A program made the translations under genes and the position numbers. The notes under the pieces are model-generated. The model was not told the origin of the DNA. It saw only the letters and a list, made by a program, of their open reading frames with translations, and did not search any database. From Neolentinus lepideus HHB14362 ss-1 (Eukaryota; Basidiomycota; Agaricomycetes; Gloeophyllales; Gloeophyllaceae), in assembly GCA_001632425.1 (NCBI GenBank), contig KV425605.1:65822-129821 (forward strand): a DNA stretch of 64,000 nucleotides, read 5' to 3'. Shown here piece after piece: positions 47,952 to 59,374 of this stretch; position 1 is the first letter of the stretch; every line of letters starts with the position of its first letter.

Positions 47952-49119
47952 ATGACAATTCTCCGCGAAATAAGCATCGATTTTATCGAGGCAGAGGTCA
48001 CCCTCACTGGCACGCTGTCGACGATTCCAATTGCATGCCAGTCATTCTCTGATGTGTACATTTGCAAGTTCAATCCGGGGATACCAATGGCCTCAGGGCA
48101 GGTGAGTGATTTGGATTTGATCATCGAAGCGGCCTAGACATGATGCTCCATACAGGGCGCTGTCAAGCGGTACCGTATCACAGACATCAATAAGAGACTC
48201 TTTGGGGAAGACCTAGCGGAGAGGGTACGGCGCTGCCCTCAGATAGAGATTTTCTCCATTAACGTGCCTCTCAGCAATTGACCCATGACATCTTCTTTGC
48301 TGCGAAACTAAAGCATCCAAACGTGGCAGAGACGTTCGGTCACGCTTTCTGTCCCGATGGCAGCCCGGCCATCGTGATGGGATGGCACGAACAGGGTCCC
48401 GCGGCTGAGTACCTTGCGAGATACCCAACAACATCCAAAACGAAAATCGTACGCACCGCCCCTCGACGAATGGATCTAATTGAACTCTGATTGCGATATG
48501 AGTACAGCTTTTGGATGTCATCAAAGGTAGGGAATATCTGCACGTTAATGGCGTTGTGCATGGGGATATCAGAGGAGTGAGTCGACACCATCCTACCTAG
48601 AGTCGATACTCTTGACGAGAGCCGGTCTCGATAGGACAGCATCCTGGTGGATGACGACGGTAATGCAGTCCTCGCTGGTCTGGGACAAGCAGAGCTCTTG
48701 GTTTCGCGGACTCCCATCCCACTCGACGCAATATGTCCAGCAGAGGCTCCCTCATTGCATTAGGGAGCTCCAGAAGTCATAGTCAACAATATGAGGAGAA
48801 CTTTTCCATCCGACATTTGGGCTCTAGGATGCACATTGTTCGAGGTACGTCGCTGCACCGCCCCGGTGACGAGGTTGGATGATGACACGAAGCCGTGCAG
48901 CTTCTTACTGGCCGGAAACCATACAGCGGATATCGTGCGGTGCGTGTGCCGGTTCTGATGGCGCAGGGAATCATGCCAGGAAGATTCGGAGGCGACGAGA
49001 CGGATGAAGTGGAGCAATGGCGCCCTATCATCGAGGCATGCTGGATGTCGGACCCAGCCCAGCGGCCTGACATAAGAATTCTCAAGCAGATGGTGATGGA
49101 TAGCCTTCCCGAGCACTGA
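47952..49119 (+). pseudogene. protein-kinase-like (TKL-type) gene with one in-frame TAG
   Basis: Six exons in phase: 47952-48101, 48156-48224, 48275-48448, 48508-48576, 48635-48844 and 48901-49119 (297 codons). Kinase landmarks: SFSDVYICKF, GAVKRYRITD (Lys), KLKHPNVAETFG, HGDIRGDSILVD (HRD-type loop with Asn replaced), LAGLGQAEL where DFG should be, APEVIV, SDIWALGCTLFE, and a C-lobe ending MSDPAQRPDIRILKQ. Codon 197 is TAG (48761-48763) where relatives have Trp in RWMAPE. The missing Asp of DFG suggests a pseudokinase even before the stop. Upstream exons may be missing. Confidence 0.75.
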
Positions 49120-49496
49120 ATTGCTCGCAAGGCAAAATCACTGTCCTTGATAGCAGGACGCTTTCACGATCGTCGACTATTTCTGGAGTCGATGATCATC
49201 AATTTCTTGGATCCATTACTGGACGCTAAAGGGCCGGCAATCTACCGTCTTTGCCTTGCTCATTCAGCCTCCTATTATCGCGTAGGACCCAGCTGGTCTG
49301 ACCAATACCCATTTGCAGTAATTTGAGATGCTGTAGTTACTCAATGCAGTTGTGCACCGTAGATATAGGAGATACAGGTGCGGGTGATCCATAAGGCCCG
49401 TGTCACTTTGTCATGACAATATTGTATATGCCTAGTCGGGAGAGTCATTCCTGAATTTTGAAGACAAGGAACGTGCTCACAACGACGACTAGCCAG
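49120..49496. other. intergenic, convergent 3' regions
   Basis: Nothing recognised in about 380 bp. Confidence 0.5.
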
Positions 49497-50411
49497 CTAT
49501 GTGAGGCAGCGACAAGCCACATTTTTAGACAGTTCCAATGAATTGCGTGATAGCTTTTGACACGCCCATTTCAGCACCATCCAAACAACCCATCTTCGTC
49601 TTTCTTGATCATCTTCTCCTTCAGCGCGGTCGACACTCCACGATATCGCACGGTCACCCTTCACCGCCCTCTCTGTAGCATATTCAATCTCAAAACCGGC
49701 TGCTCGCACAGCCTTCAGGAATGCTTCGAGTGTATATCTGCCAGTGTGCAGACCACCGACCAGATGCACTCTAGCGTCCTCGGTCCTGCGTAGGGCCATA
49801 TCCAAGCTCCGTATAAAAAGCGAATGGAGCTCCGGATTCCACAGGGTGTCTGCCGCGATAATTAGATCGTACCCATCGGGCGCTTCCTGAAGCAGCGCTG
49901 CTGGATCCGAGCCCCATGCATAGGCCACTGCACGACAGCGACTATCAACTTCATTTCGCGTGATGTTGGCCGCTAGTGTGCGTAATAACTCTTCATCGGG
50001 GTAATCGCTGACGGTAACGCGGACGTTCTCGTACAACTTGGCGATCAGGATACCCGGAAGACCAGCGCTGGCGCCGAGTTCCAGGATGCTCAGAGGCTTT
50101 TTTCCAGTTCCGATACCGAGTTCGTCCAGGTGTCCAGCAAGAAAGAGCGACGAGACCCAGATCGAGGATGCGTGCAGGTGCCAATTGGCGGCTTTCGTGT
50201 CTGGAGTAGTTAGGTTTATTGTGAGGTCTCCGGAGGGGATCTGCCGCTCTGTCGTGCAGCCTCTCAGTTTTTCAGTCTCGCTTTCTGTGATTTTGTAAGT
50301 GAAGACAGATCCTGCCGATGAGTGTGTAATCGCGGTGTAATCGTATAGAGTCTCAAGCGAGGAGGAAAGGATGTCCTCTGGATCAGACTCATTCTCTGAG
50401 TCTCTATTCAT
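49497..50411 (-). CDS. EFM7: EFM7/METTL21-like protein methyltransferase
   Basis: An open minus-strand frame whose recognisable part starts MNRDSENESDPEDILSSSLE at 50411. The frame extends to an ATG at 50540, but a TTTCAG acceptor-like site just before this Met makes the shorter start likelier. SAM-binding motif I is LELGASAGLPGILIAKLY, followed by VTVSDYPDEELLRTL and YDLIIAADTLWNPELHS. This pattern fits the EFM7/NNT1 branch of seven-beta-strand enzymes, which methylate the N terminus and a lysine of elongation factor 1A in yeast. Substrate here is inferred. Confidence 0.8.
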   Translation of the reverse strand: MNRDSENESDPEDILSSSLETLYDYTAITHSSAGSVFTYKITESETEKLRGCTTERQIPSGDLTINLTTPDTKAANWHLHASSIWVSSLFLAGHLDELGIGTGKKPLSILELGASAGLPGILIAKLYENVRVTVSDYPDEELLRTLAANITRNEVDSRCRAVAYAWGSDPAALLQEAPDGYDLIIAADTLWNPELHSLFIRSLDMALRRTEDARVHLVGGLHTGRYTLEAFLKAVRAAGFEIEYATERAVKGDRAISWSVDRAEGEDDQERRRWVVWMVLKWACQKLSRNSLELSKNVACRCLT

Positions 50412-50675
50412 TGCGCCCAACACCGCAGGCAACCTGAAATGCCGATAAACAAGCTGAGAGCAGGAACCGAGGGAGTATATGGCAGCGCAGAAGAATAGTC
50501 GATCTAGGAAGACTTTGTTCAGATCTGAAACTGTTGCCAAACAACGCCACCGAAAAAGGAAGGATCAGATTAATCCCGACAATAGCACGCACCGCAGCAA
50601 ACAAAGTTACAGAGTATACTAGACCTCAGCCCAAGACGTAATCCAAGGGGTGGTATTTAATACTATCACAGCATA

Positions 50676-51954
50676 TCATACATGAAATACATTCAGCCTA
50701 CAATCCCAGCTACAGCTTCCAATTACGCCTTCATCGTACAATGACCATGCGCATGATACCACAAATTCACTATGTGGGTCGTGAATGTGCAATAGGTGAG
50801 TTCGTCCTGGCGTCGGTGTTGTTGTCCATCTATTGAGAGATCAGCGCATGTAACATAATAACCCGAAAACGATGTTCACACTCGACATGTCATATCGTAA
50901 CTTGCGCTTGCGAGGACGTCAGCCCGATGAGGGCTCCACTGCACCTTCCGCACTGCATACTCATGCCCGACAAGTCCAAGCTCGCATATGCCTCCCACCA
51001 CCTCTTGTCCAGCCTCGGGACCAGTCTTGACCATGCGACAGTCCCAGACTTTGACGGTCTTATCCACGCCCGCCGTGGCTAATACATACGGCCGGTACTT
51101 GTTCCAATCGAGACTTAGTACTTCTGTAGTGGACGCAGGGACTGTAAGGACAGGAGCGGACAGCGGCGTATTGAAGTTGGTGTTGGGTGGCCCGGAGGGA
51201 AGATAGGAAGGTGCGCGCATGTCAAACAGTTTCATAGTACCATCTGTAGAGCATGTCGCGATGACGCCCGGTTGGTGCGGAGAGAACAAGGCTTGATAGA
51301 CGCAAGAGTGATGCGCGTGTAGAGTGGTTATTGAGCGAGGGCGTTCGGGAGACCACTGCAATGCGTATTCAGCTGAGGAATTATCTTGTGGCAGGATACT
51401 TTCGCACCAACTTTATGGTCCCATCCCATGAAGACGAAACGAATAGATCCTTCTGAAGATTCGACCAGTCTACGGAGAACACCTCCCGAGTGTGCTCTTG
51501 CCAAGCACGGATTGGAAGATCCTAGATGCACTTCCATTACTCACGATGGGACACATCATGCTTGGGGGACAAGTGATTGACTGCTTACATTGAGCATCAC
51601 GTCCCATAATCGTATCGACCCATCTCCAGACGCTGTAACGAGTTGGTTTTCATGGATCTCCGACCACGCAACATCATACAACCCGTCCTGAGTCTCATAA
51701 CTAGAAGGTATTTAATCTTCAATTGACCCGATGAGATTGCCTCGATGCTTGATAGACCAGACGTACTATTTATCTACATTCAGCGCGGGCAAGCCTCCCG
51801 GTCCCGGACTTAACGAAACTAGATGTAATCTCCCATTTCCTACGAGGCCGTAGTTTGCAGAAGAGGCGAGGGCAATACGGGTGGTGTGGAATGGCGACCA
51901 GGCAAGGGAATAGTGTGCGAATCCAGGGGTCTGCAGCACAGACGGGTTGTTCAT
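50676..51954 (-). CDS. PEX7: PEX7, peroxisomal PTS2 receptor (WD40)
   Basis: Exons 51767-51954, 51589-51700, 51408-51521, 50880-51355 and 50676-50829, 347 residues. The N terminus [20 protein letters not shown] and successive WD repeats match PEX7: [60 protein letters not shown] and the C-terminal [19 protein letters not shown] with [14 protein letters not shown]7 binds cytosolic PTS2 proteins and delivers them to peroxisomes with a co-receptor. It is divergent from the sirtuin gene over 144 bp. Confidence 0.95.
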
Positions 51955-52098
51955 GTCGTCCTTCCCCAGTTAAGGCAGCGTCTTCGAATCGAAACTATTC
52001 TTGCTGGTGGCACGGTCTGCGTCGGCGTAGCTCGGTCAGTACAATTGCAAGGTATTGGTACACAAGAGCGCCCGCCACCTCAGTTTTCCTCATTTCAC

Positions 52099-53767
52099 AT
52101 GCGAGTCTCTGTCCCGGGCATCCCTCAGGCCATCCTCTCTGCAGCTGGAACATCACAGACAGTATCTCCTGCAACCGCAATAGAGCGCATAGCGTCTTTC
52201 CTGTCGCCCGGAAATGCAACAGTCATAACAGGAGCGGGAGTGAGCGTGGACTCCGGGATTAGAGCGTATAGAGGGAAAGATGGAACGTATATGAACCCAA
52301 ATTATAAGTGGGTAGATTCAGCCATCTTCGTTGGAATATATGCAATGTCTAAGTGGGTTGGAGACCTATATTCGTGAGTCTATGTTCTCTCGGTGCAGAA
52401 TTCGGCTGACGTAGAACGGAAAGTATCATGAACTAATAGACGAGACTGAACGAGGTTATGCGTTTCGGTGAGCACTTCAACGGTCTTTTGAGGGACTATA
52501 CAACTGCTCAACATCGAACAGGCAGAGATACTGGTATGTCATAGGCCTCCCGAGATCCCATTATGAATAGCTAAAATGCGCAGGCTCCGATCATATCTGG
52601 GATATCCTCCCGTTCGAGACGCCCTACCTAACACCACGCACTATGCTCTCGCAGCATTACAATACACGGGCGTCGTTACTAGACTCATAACCCAGAACGT
52701 TGACGGCCTGCATCACAAGGCCCTTCGGGACCTCTGGAGTAGTGCTAAATTAGAAGAGAGGATATTAGAACTGCACGGAACGCTGCATGTACGCATAGCC
52801 CTGTCGTCTGTTCACTGCGTCCTCAGCTTTTACTTGACAGAAAGTTCACTGTAAACATGGACACACCATCGACCGACCGACGTTCCAGGATTGGTTGTCG
52901 GCGGCTAATCCTCAATGGAAAGAATACGCAGATGACCTAGAGAGGACTGGACGACAACCTAGGACGAACCCCGATGGCGATGTTTGCAATAGTCCTAATT
53001 ATGCACCTGTTCCTCGACTCAGTGATCTCGGATTTAGGTCGTCCTTGAAGGTGTCCAGTACAGCAGCTTCATGGTTCCTGACTGCCCGTCATGCATGCTG
53101 GAAGGTAGACGCAACTCCGTGGTACATATCTGTCGCTTTTCCCCTTAGTTAATTGGGCTCACGCCAGTCCTCAGCACAAACCCGAAGTGATATTCTTCGG
53201 CGAGTCCATACGATCAGAAGTTCGAGAGCGATCGTGCGTGCTGCTGTTCCCTTAGCATTGTTCTGTAGAGATCAACACCCGGCAGGTTCGACGACGTAGA
53301 GAAGGGCGACAGGCTGTTCATCGTTGGAACGACGTTAGCGACGTACTCAGCGTTCAGGTATGCTTTCATCCCCGGCCTCAGGACTCGGGTATGATTGACC
53401 GTCGTGTTAGACTGTTGAAGCACGCCCTGCGGCTTAAGAAGCCCGTACTTATGTTGAATGTTGGCCCGACTCGAGCAGACGGTACTCCAGGATTAGATAA
53501 AATCGACTTGCCGACCAGTGCCGTTCTACGGGAGGTGGTCAGAGCTCTTGTGTAAGTCACTCGTACAGTTCCATGGCCACGCTTCTGATTTTTGTGTGTA
53601 TGCAGAGGTATACAGGCAGTTGAAGACCAAACAATCAAAAGGATGCTTTCCAGGTCAGTCCGAAGAGCCCTAATGTAGGTCGCTCGTGCTAACGTCCTTT
53701 CGTTAGTGGCATCATGAAGCCGCCTGCGGAAGACGACGATGATAGACTGCCCAGAGCTGCAGGTTAG
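52099..53767 (+). CDS. SIRT4-like sirtuin (NAD-dependent deacylase)
   Basis: Eleven exons in phase: 52099-52311, 52415-52467, 52522-52533 (12 nt), 52584-52788, 52841-52981, 53038-53104, 53149-53233, 53286-53357, 53411-53551, 53606-53653 and 53707-53767, 365 residues. Sirtuin motifs: VITGAGVSVDSGIRAYRGKD, RQRYWLRSYLGYP, THYALAALQ, ITQNVDGLHHKA, the catalytic His in LELHGTLH, PEVIFFGES, VGTTLATYSAFR and LNVGPTRADG. NPDGDV and the zinc-site sequence place it with SIRT4-like class II enzymes, usually mitochondrial. The first zinc pair reads HCKHGH, so one ligand may be His. Exon 1 was ended at TGG|GTAGAT because that keeps the frame. Confidence 0.88.
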
Positions 53768-54169
53768 TCTAGTGGCATTGTAATTGTGTGTATTGTAGTC
53801 TTTCGAAACATATTGTGATGGAGCAACCCCTTCCACGCATCGGTGGTTACATTACATAAAACAAGCACAACTTATACGCACTAGGTTCCTCTGAGCGATA
53901 GATGGTTGTTCCATATTGGAGAAGACTATAATACAGTGACGGCCCCAACCTAGGCTATGCAAAATGTGCTACGTAGATATGATACTAGAAGGTAAATCTA
54001 AAGGGAAACATTGCGACAGATAACGGGGAAATGTATGTACAACAGAGTTTTGTAAATTACACTAGTATGTAGCAGTTGTAGCATTAGAATTATAACGTAT
54101 AATTAATAGGAATACAGTGAACAGAGCGACAACAAGCATGATAGCACAACAAAATAGCAACAAATAAAA
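53768..54169. other. AT-rich intergenic, convergent 3' regions
   Basis: About 400 bp with many short TA-rich runs; nothing else seen. Confidence 0.6.
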
Positions 54170-55309
54170 TCATGAAATATCATCATCCAAGTCGAAGTCG
54201 GGGTGCGGCGCGCTCGACACCTGGTGCAGGCATAATTCAGGATCGGACATGCGCTCGTCTCCGTCCGCATCCCCTTCACTGCCGAGGTGAAAGAGGGTAG
54301 ATTGGTCCCACACGGGACGCTTGAGGTGCGACCAGCTCCAGTTCTTCCAATCTTCAGGGCTTAGCGGCGGTAGCTCGCGAATGATTTTGCGGTGCGAGCG
54401 GGAAAGGTAGTCTTCGACTTCGGGGTCAGGCTCTTTAATGTGCAGTTGCACTGAGGGACCTGGGGAGAGCTCGAGAACGGGAGACTCTTCCTTGAGATGG
54501 TCTGACTCGAAGCTGCTATGGGCTTCTTCGGTATCAGGGGTCAGGGGAGGGGTGGACTCTTTGTGCGAAGAGGTCTTGGAGACGGAACGCGAGGCGGTTT
54601 GGAGTTTTGGAAAGCGGGACTACGAACAAGCGGTGAGCACTAGGATCCATGAGAGCCAGTATACAGAGCATACCTTCTCTTTAGCCTCTAGCTTCTTCTG
54701 TTCAATCAGTTTGTTCGACCTCTTAAGGCACCGCTCCTTGTGCTTGTTCCAATGGAAGGGATCAAACGTACTCTTGGGGGACAGCTTGATCGTAGAATGA
54801 CAGCGTTTGCAAACAATCAATGTGGGGCCCAGCACGTCGGCCATTGGGTCGTCCCTGAGCTTCCTCTCCCTCTTCTTCTGGGCGGGGGTCTGACGGACGA
54901 AGCTGCTGCCGGCAGCACTAACGAGGGCATGTAAGACACCATTTTCTCGCAACATTATTAAGACAACGCACGGCGATGATTGTGGGAGATCAGAAGAGGG
55001 TGCAGGAGATAGATGACTGCATCGCGTCGTGTCCCTATACCCTTCCGTCCGAGCAGTGGCGTACCTGGACGGACCAGCCACATGCTCTGCAGCCTTCAGC
55101 AACACGCCCAACGATGAGGTCTCCATAGTATTTTCAGATGGAACATCCCGCGATGGTGTTGAATGACGCGTCGCGCCCGGTGTCGCAGAGCTAGACGAGC
55201 AAGGTGTGGCGGTTCAGCGCCGTGCACAGCCTGAGCAACGGCCAAGATGCACTTACGTGACGCAGACAACGTCGTCCACGTTGTTTAGAAGGTTCAGTAC
55301 AGAAGACAT
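54170..55309 (-). CDS. protein with one CxxC...WxxHxxxC putative zinc motif
   Basis: Probable start MSSVLNLLNNVDDVVCV at 55309 (exon 1 55257-55309), then an exon through METSSLGVLLKAAEHV, an exon with FVRQTPAQKKRERKLRDDP, and a last exon ending at 54170. The motif is VCKRCHSTIKLS...FDPFHWNKHKERC. The remainder is low-complexity Ser/Pro/Glu-rich with PPLSPEDWKNWSWSHLKRP and an acidic C terminus. No known family was recognised. The next gene, on the same strand, holds three copies of the same motif. Confidence 0.6.
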
Positions 55310-55703
55310 TGATGGGATGTATGAGACGGTTGAGGCGGAGGTGGCGGTAAGGGTCGAAGGAGAGCACTCACTTACGCCACAGCCAGGAGAAAGGCCCAGA
55401 AAGGCTCTGGATCGGCAACTCCCGCGCAGACGCAATGGCTGCCAGAGCCGACGGCGTCTGCAGGTTGTGGCGTGTTGCATACCACAGCGATCCGGCGGAT
55501 CAGACACACATTGGGTGCAAATCTTACGTTACCAATCAAAGTGTATATAAGGATAGGCATGTAGTGGTATCGTACAAACAGCATGGAGGTACAGGCCGTA
55601 GCGGTCTGAATATATGAGGGGCTTACAAGAAGGTATCCACATTAATTAGTGCGGCTCGTACGGCCTGGAATCCCAATAAGATTACTTAAATAGGTCCTGA
55701 AAA

Positions 55704-57294
55704 TCACGACGTCGATCCCCCACTGAGACCTTCGCGGAATCCCCTGAAGAAGTTCTTGAACGGCATCAGGAACCAGCCCCAGGGGCCCGGCGGGTCCTGC
55801 TGGGGCGGCTCGTAGTCTGCAGTCCGCTGGCGCGTCTGCGGCCTGCTATCCGTCTCGACATCGCCGTCCTCGGACTGGCGCGGGCGTTTGGTGCCCTTGT
55901 CTGGACTGGCGATGTATTCAGTCGCCGCGTCGACGACGTCGGAGACAGCTGGTACGATAGGATCTACAGCCGCGCCATTTACCAACGGTGCAATGACAGA
56001 CTTGACCTCGCTCCTGGAAGTGATATTATGAGTATGCTTGCTGAAGGTGTCACCACCCCTGAAGACTCACTGCACACATTGTGTCTTATGCTCATTCCAT
56101 TTCGTCAGATCATAGTCGGGGAGGCCTTTGCCTACTCTAATAGTCTCGCCGCAAGAAGCACATTCCACAGCTCGCGGAGTGAACGACTTGGCCTGCGTGT
56201 CATTGACAACTTTCAGCTTGCGCTCGGCCATCGCAACGCGGTCACTGGGCCTGAAGGCAAATATTTTAGCAACACGACACGGCATACGCTTAAGGATGTC
56301 ACTGACTGGGTCTTGCCGGTGCAACTCTCTTTATGCCGGTTCCAGTTGCCAAGGACATAAACCCGTGAAGAGGCCAATTTAATCCACCTGTGGCACACTT
56401 TGCATAGGACCTCGTGAGGCCTCGCTTCCTCGACCATGGGGTCAGTCTCGAGAATAGCACGACGCTCGACTTCCGTGGTGCGCTTTCGGTCACCCGCAGC
56501 AGAACGAGCCGCAGCAGAGCCGGTCTCTTCCTCAATCTCGTCTTCCTCCTCCTCATCTTGGGTTGGCTGTTCATTCCTAGGTTCGTGACGAGCGCGAAGA
56601 TGAAACTGGAACCAAAAAGCAAGTAGGAGGTACATACTTGATGCAACGCTTGAGATGGTTCGCCCACGGAGTGATGGCATAAGTGGGCCTCTTGCCCAAA
56701 CTAATCCATTTATCACAGTTCGTGCAATGCACGCGGTGCTCTTCGAATTGATCACAATGGGGGTCATCTCTGAAATGTTGGATACGTTCCGGCTCGGTTC
56801 TTCGAACTCTGGGCGTACCAGGCGCACCCGCGGAAGACTCCGCCACGGAGGAGGCGTCCTCGTCTGACTCTGCCGCACCTGGCTTGTAGCTACAGTGTGA
56901 AGCAATTGAATGGGGAAAGACAAAAAAATAAGGTAGAAGGGTGCATACGCTGGGTCGCGTTTGTGTAATGATGAGCGCTTCTTCTTCAGCATATCTTTAG
57001 CTGGTGAATTATTGGGGCTCGGCTCCGGTCCGGGCAGGCTTAGCGGACAGGCACAAGTCAGTTTGCATGCTCCCACAAAATATATGAAGTGGATTAATAA
57101 CGTACTGTACATCAACTTTCTTAGGTCCCTGCAAAAGGAATAACCAATGGAATAGAAGTTAGAAACAATGATTTTCGCCCATAACCACAAAAAGTAGGTT
57201 CGATATGGACCAGTCTGCGTCCCACACTGTTCCTCACCGCCCGCCGATGTCGAAGCCTTGTTTAGTGGAGGTGAAAGATGGTACTCACCCGCAT
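55704..57294 (-). CDS. protein with three CxxC...WxxHxxxC putative zinc motifs
   Basis: Likely start is a 6-nt exon (MR, 57289-57294) joined to GPKKVDVHLPGPEPSPNN from 57128. Motif copies: VHCTNCDKWISLGKR...WANHLKRC (about 56640-56790), VLCKVCHRWIKLAS...WNRHKESC (about 56320-56410) and VECASCGETIRVGKG...WNEHKTQC (about 56070-56170), each preceded by a charged segment. The C-terminal exon has KGTKRPRQ and PPGPWGWFLMPFKNFFRG. The repeated Cys/His spacing suggests zinc binding; function is unknown. A nuclear site is guessed from the basic KRPR patch. Confidence 0.6.
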
Positions 57295-57927
57295 AGTGAG
57301 GAGCTTAGGACTCTCCGTTGCCCCGTTCTGACCCTCCGGGATATCACCTCCGTCTACAGATCCTCTGCTCAGGTGATCAGTTGCAGCGACCTCTCAAACA
57401 CGTTGAACCAACCCACTCGGTAACACTGGCCGTACTCTGGTCTCTCTACAAGCCCACCTCATTAGCCTATTTCCCGTCATCAACAAGACTACCCATGAAA
57501 CTCGCCTTATGTCTCCTCGAATATCGTTTCACCTCCTTCACTCTATCATTGGGTCCCGTTAGCACGAATGAAAAGTATTCTGTTCTATTGTCGTACTTTT
57601 CGGGCGTTGATGCGGATTTCTCTAGGATGACCGAGACCGGGATCAGAGGCTCCAGAGACCGTGAAGGTGCGAGCAAAGATGGCAGAGTCTTGATTTGGTT
57701 TGGAACTCCGACACACGACGCATAACGCCGTTATACGTGACATACCCCTCGTTTTACAATTAGACTCTGCTCTAGGCTTCAAAGCTTCATGTCTCTTACG
57801 ATCTACTGTTTCTATTCGATTGAGATGGCTACTGTTGCTTTTGTTTGCTTGAGGGGAACTCACTGAGCTCCAATCCGCGTTCCCAGACGTCGGCGTTCAA
57901 CACTCCGAAGATGACAATGTGTGGCGA
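57295..57927. other. intergenic, no gene recognised
   Basis: The open frame at 57318-57725 (+) has no recognisable domain. Confidence 0.4.
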
Positions 57928-58665
57928 TCATGAATTGAAATTTGAGTCCATCATATTCTTTGTCTGAACTAGCGCTTCGACTAGCCTGGTGAAATCCGTT
58001 TGACCATGCTCATGCGATGCTGCCTCTTTCGCAGAGGAGCGGAGGAGCAGAGCATGGAAACTATCGTAATCGACAGGCGTTATCTTTTGTGCATCTGTGA
58101 GCTCTTTTCCATCGATGCCGGGTTAGTATTTGTCTCATAAGGCTTGGATATATCGCAAAAAGATGATTCACCGCACCGATTCTTACGGCGCATCTCGTGT
58201 CAAATCAGACCTCACCTCAACGAACAGGGAGACTCAACTTGAACTCATTCAATAGCTCGTGCTCTCTTATGATTCTTCACTGCTGTTTCCCGGCCCTCTA
58301 GTCACATTAATTCATCCCACGTACTGGCTCTCCTACTGAACTCACCGTACTGATTCAGCATCATTTCGCTCATTTCGCCTAGGAAGATCTCCGCGCGCTT
58401 GCGGTAGTGAGTGTATTCGCCCTCCATGAGGTATTTATTCTGTTAGTTGCTCCCGGTACGTCTTCCTTATCTTTGGATCGGCCACCTCGTGCTCCCAGAA
58501 CGAGACCTACTTGAACTGCTGTCGGTAAGACTGTCCTGTGTACTGTTTCAGTGTCCACAGTGCAATATCATGTGATATCCTAGTCGATGATATCTGTCTC
58601 GCTATGAGCTGCCAGACAAACACCGACGCAGATCGATTGTTCTCGATGTCCAGTTGCTCTGCCAT
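57928..58665 (-). pseudogene. decayed gene of unknown family
   Basis: Starts MAEQLDIENNRSASVFVWQL and is protein-like in pieces: SYRQQFK, stop, then SFWEHEVADPKIRKTYREQL, stop, then (shifted frame) YLMEGEYTHYRKRAEIFLGE, more stops, and a last piece ITPVDYDSFHALLLRSSAKE ending at 57928. Some breaks may be unrecognised introns, but several stops lack splice sites nearby. The family was not recognised. Confidence 0.4.
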
Positions 58666-59374
58666 GGTGACGGCATAATTTTAGACGATTTTTGTGCTAG
58701 CTCCGACTTCAGCAACACGTCTTCTGCTATCCTACTCAGATTGGTTCCCCTAGGCTGGTCTGCCATCGTCGTCTAGTTTGTCTTCATTTCGCCCTTGCTT
58801 GTCTTGATGGGCTGTCTCAGTCGCAATGAACGGGCAAGTTGCTCTGCTCATCACGGATGGCTCCATTGTCTTGGCTTGTGGCACAGAGTCGTGTGACTTT
58901 CCGGTGTGGTCACGTCTCAAGGGCAAAGTGGAAGTTACTCCCATCAGAGGAATCTCCTGCGATTCCTGAAGCTGTGTTCGACTGTTTCCTCTTACACTGG
59001 GCGGCATCATTCGCCTGCTGCTTGGGCCGGACAGTACTACTGTCGAGCAAGGCTTCCAGATCACGCCTAATCGAAGAGTAGATCTCTGATCTCTGTACCT
59101 CCTGGGCAGAACCTGTTCCAGGACAAAGGTGTATCTCGATGCATCCTCCGCTCTATATGCATTTGAGGAGATGATTCCAGCCAAACTGCCGATCTCAATC
59201 TGGCTCGCCGTGCCAACTCCTCTCTTGTGCTGTCCAGACAGATTTTCGCCCAACCTGGACCATCCTCAAGGGTAATATATTATTATTAGAGCACACGGCG
59301 CGTTATATACAAGTCGCCATTATAACATACACAGCACGAGTTGTCATTATCGTGAACAGACGTCAGCCATATCA
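58666..59374. other. intergenic or degenerate
   Basis: A long minus-strand frame (58750-59253) lacks any domain or intron logic; probably non-coding or part of the same decayed locus. Confidence 0.4.
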
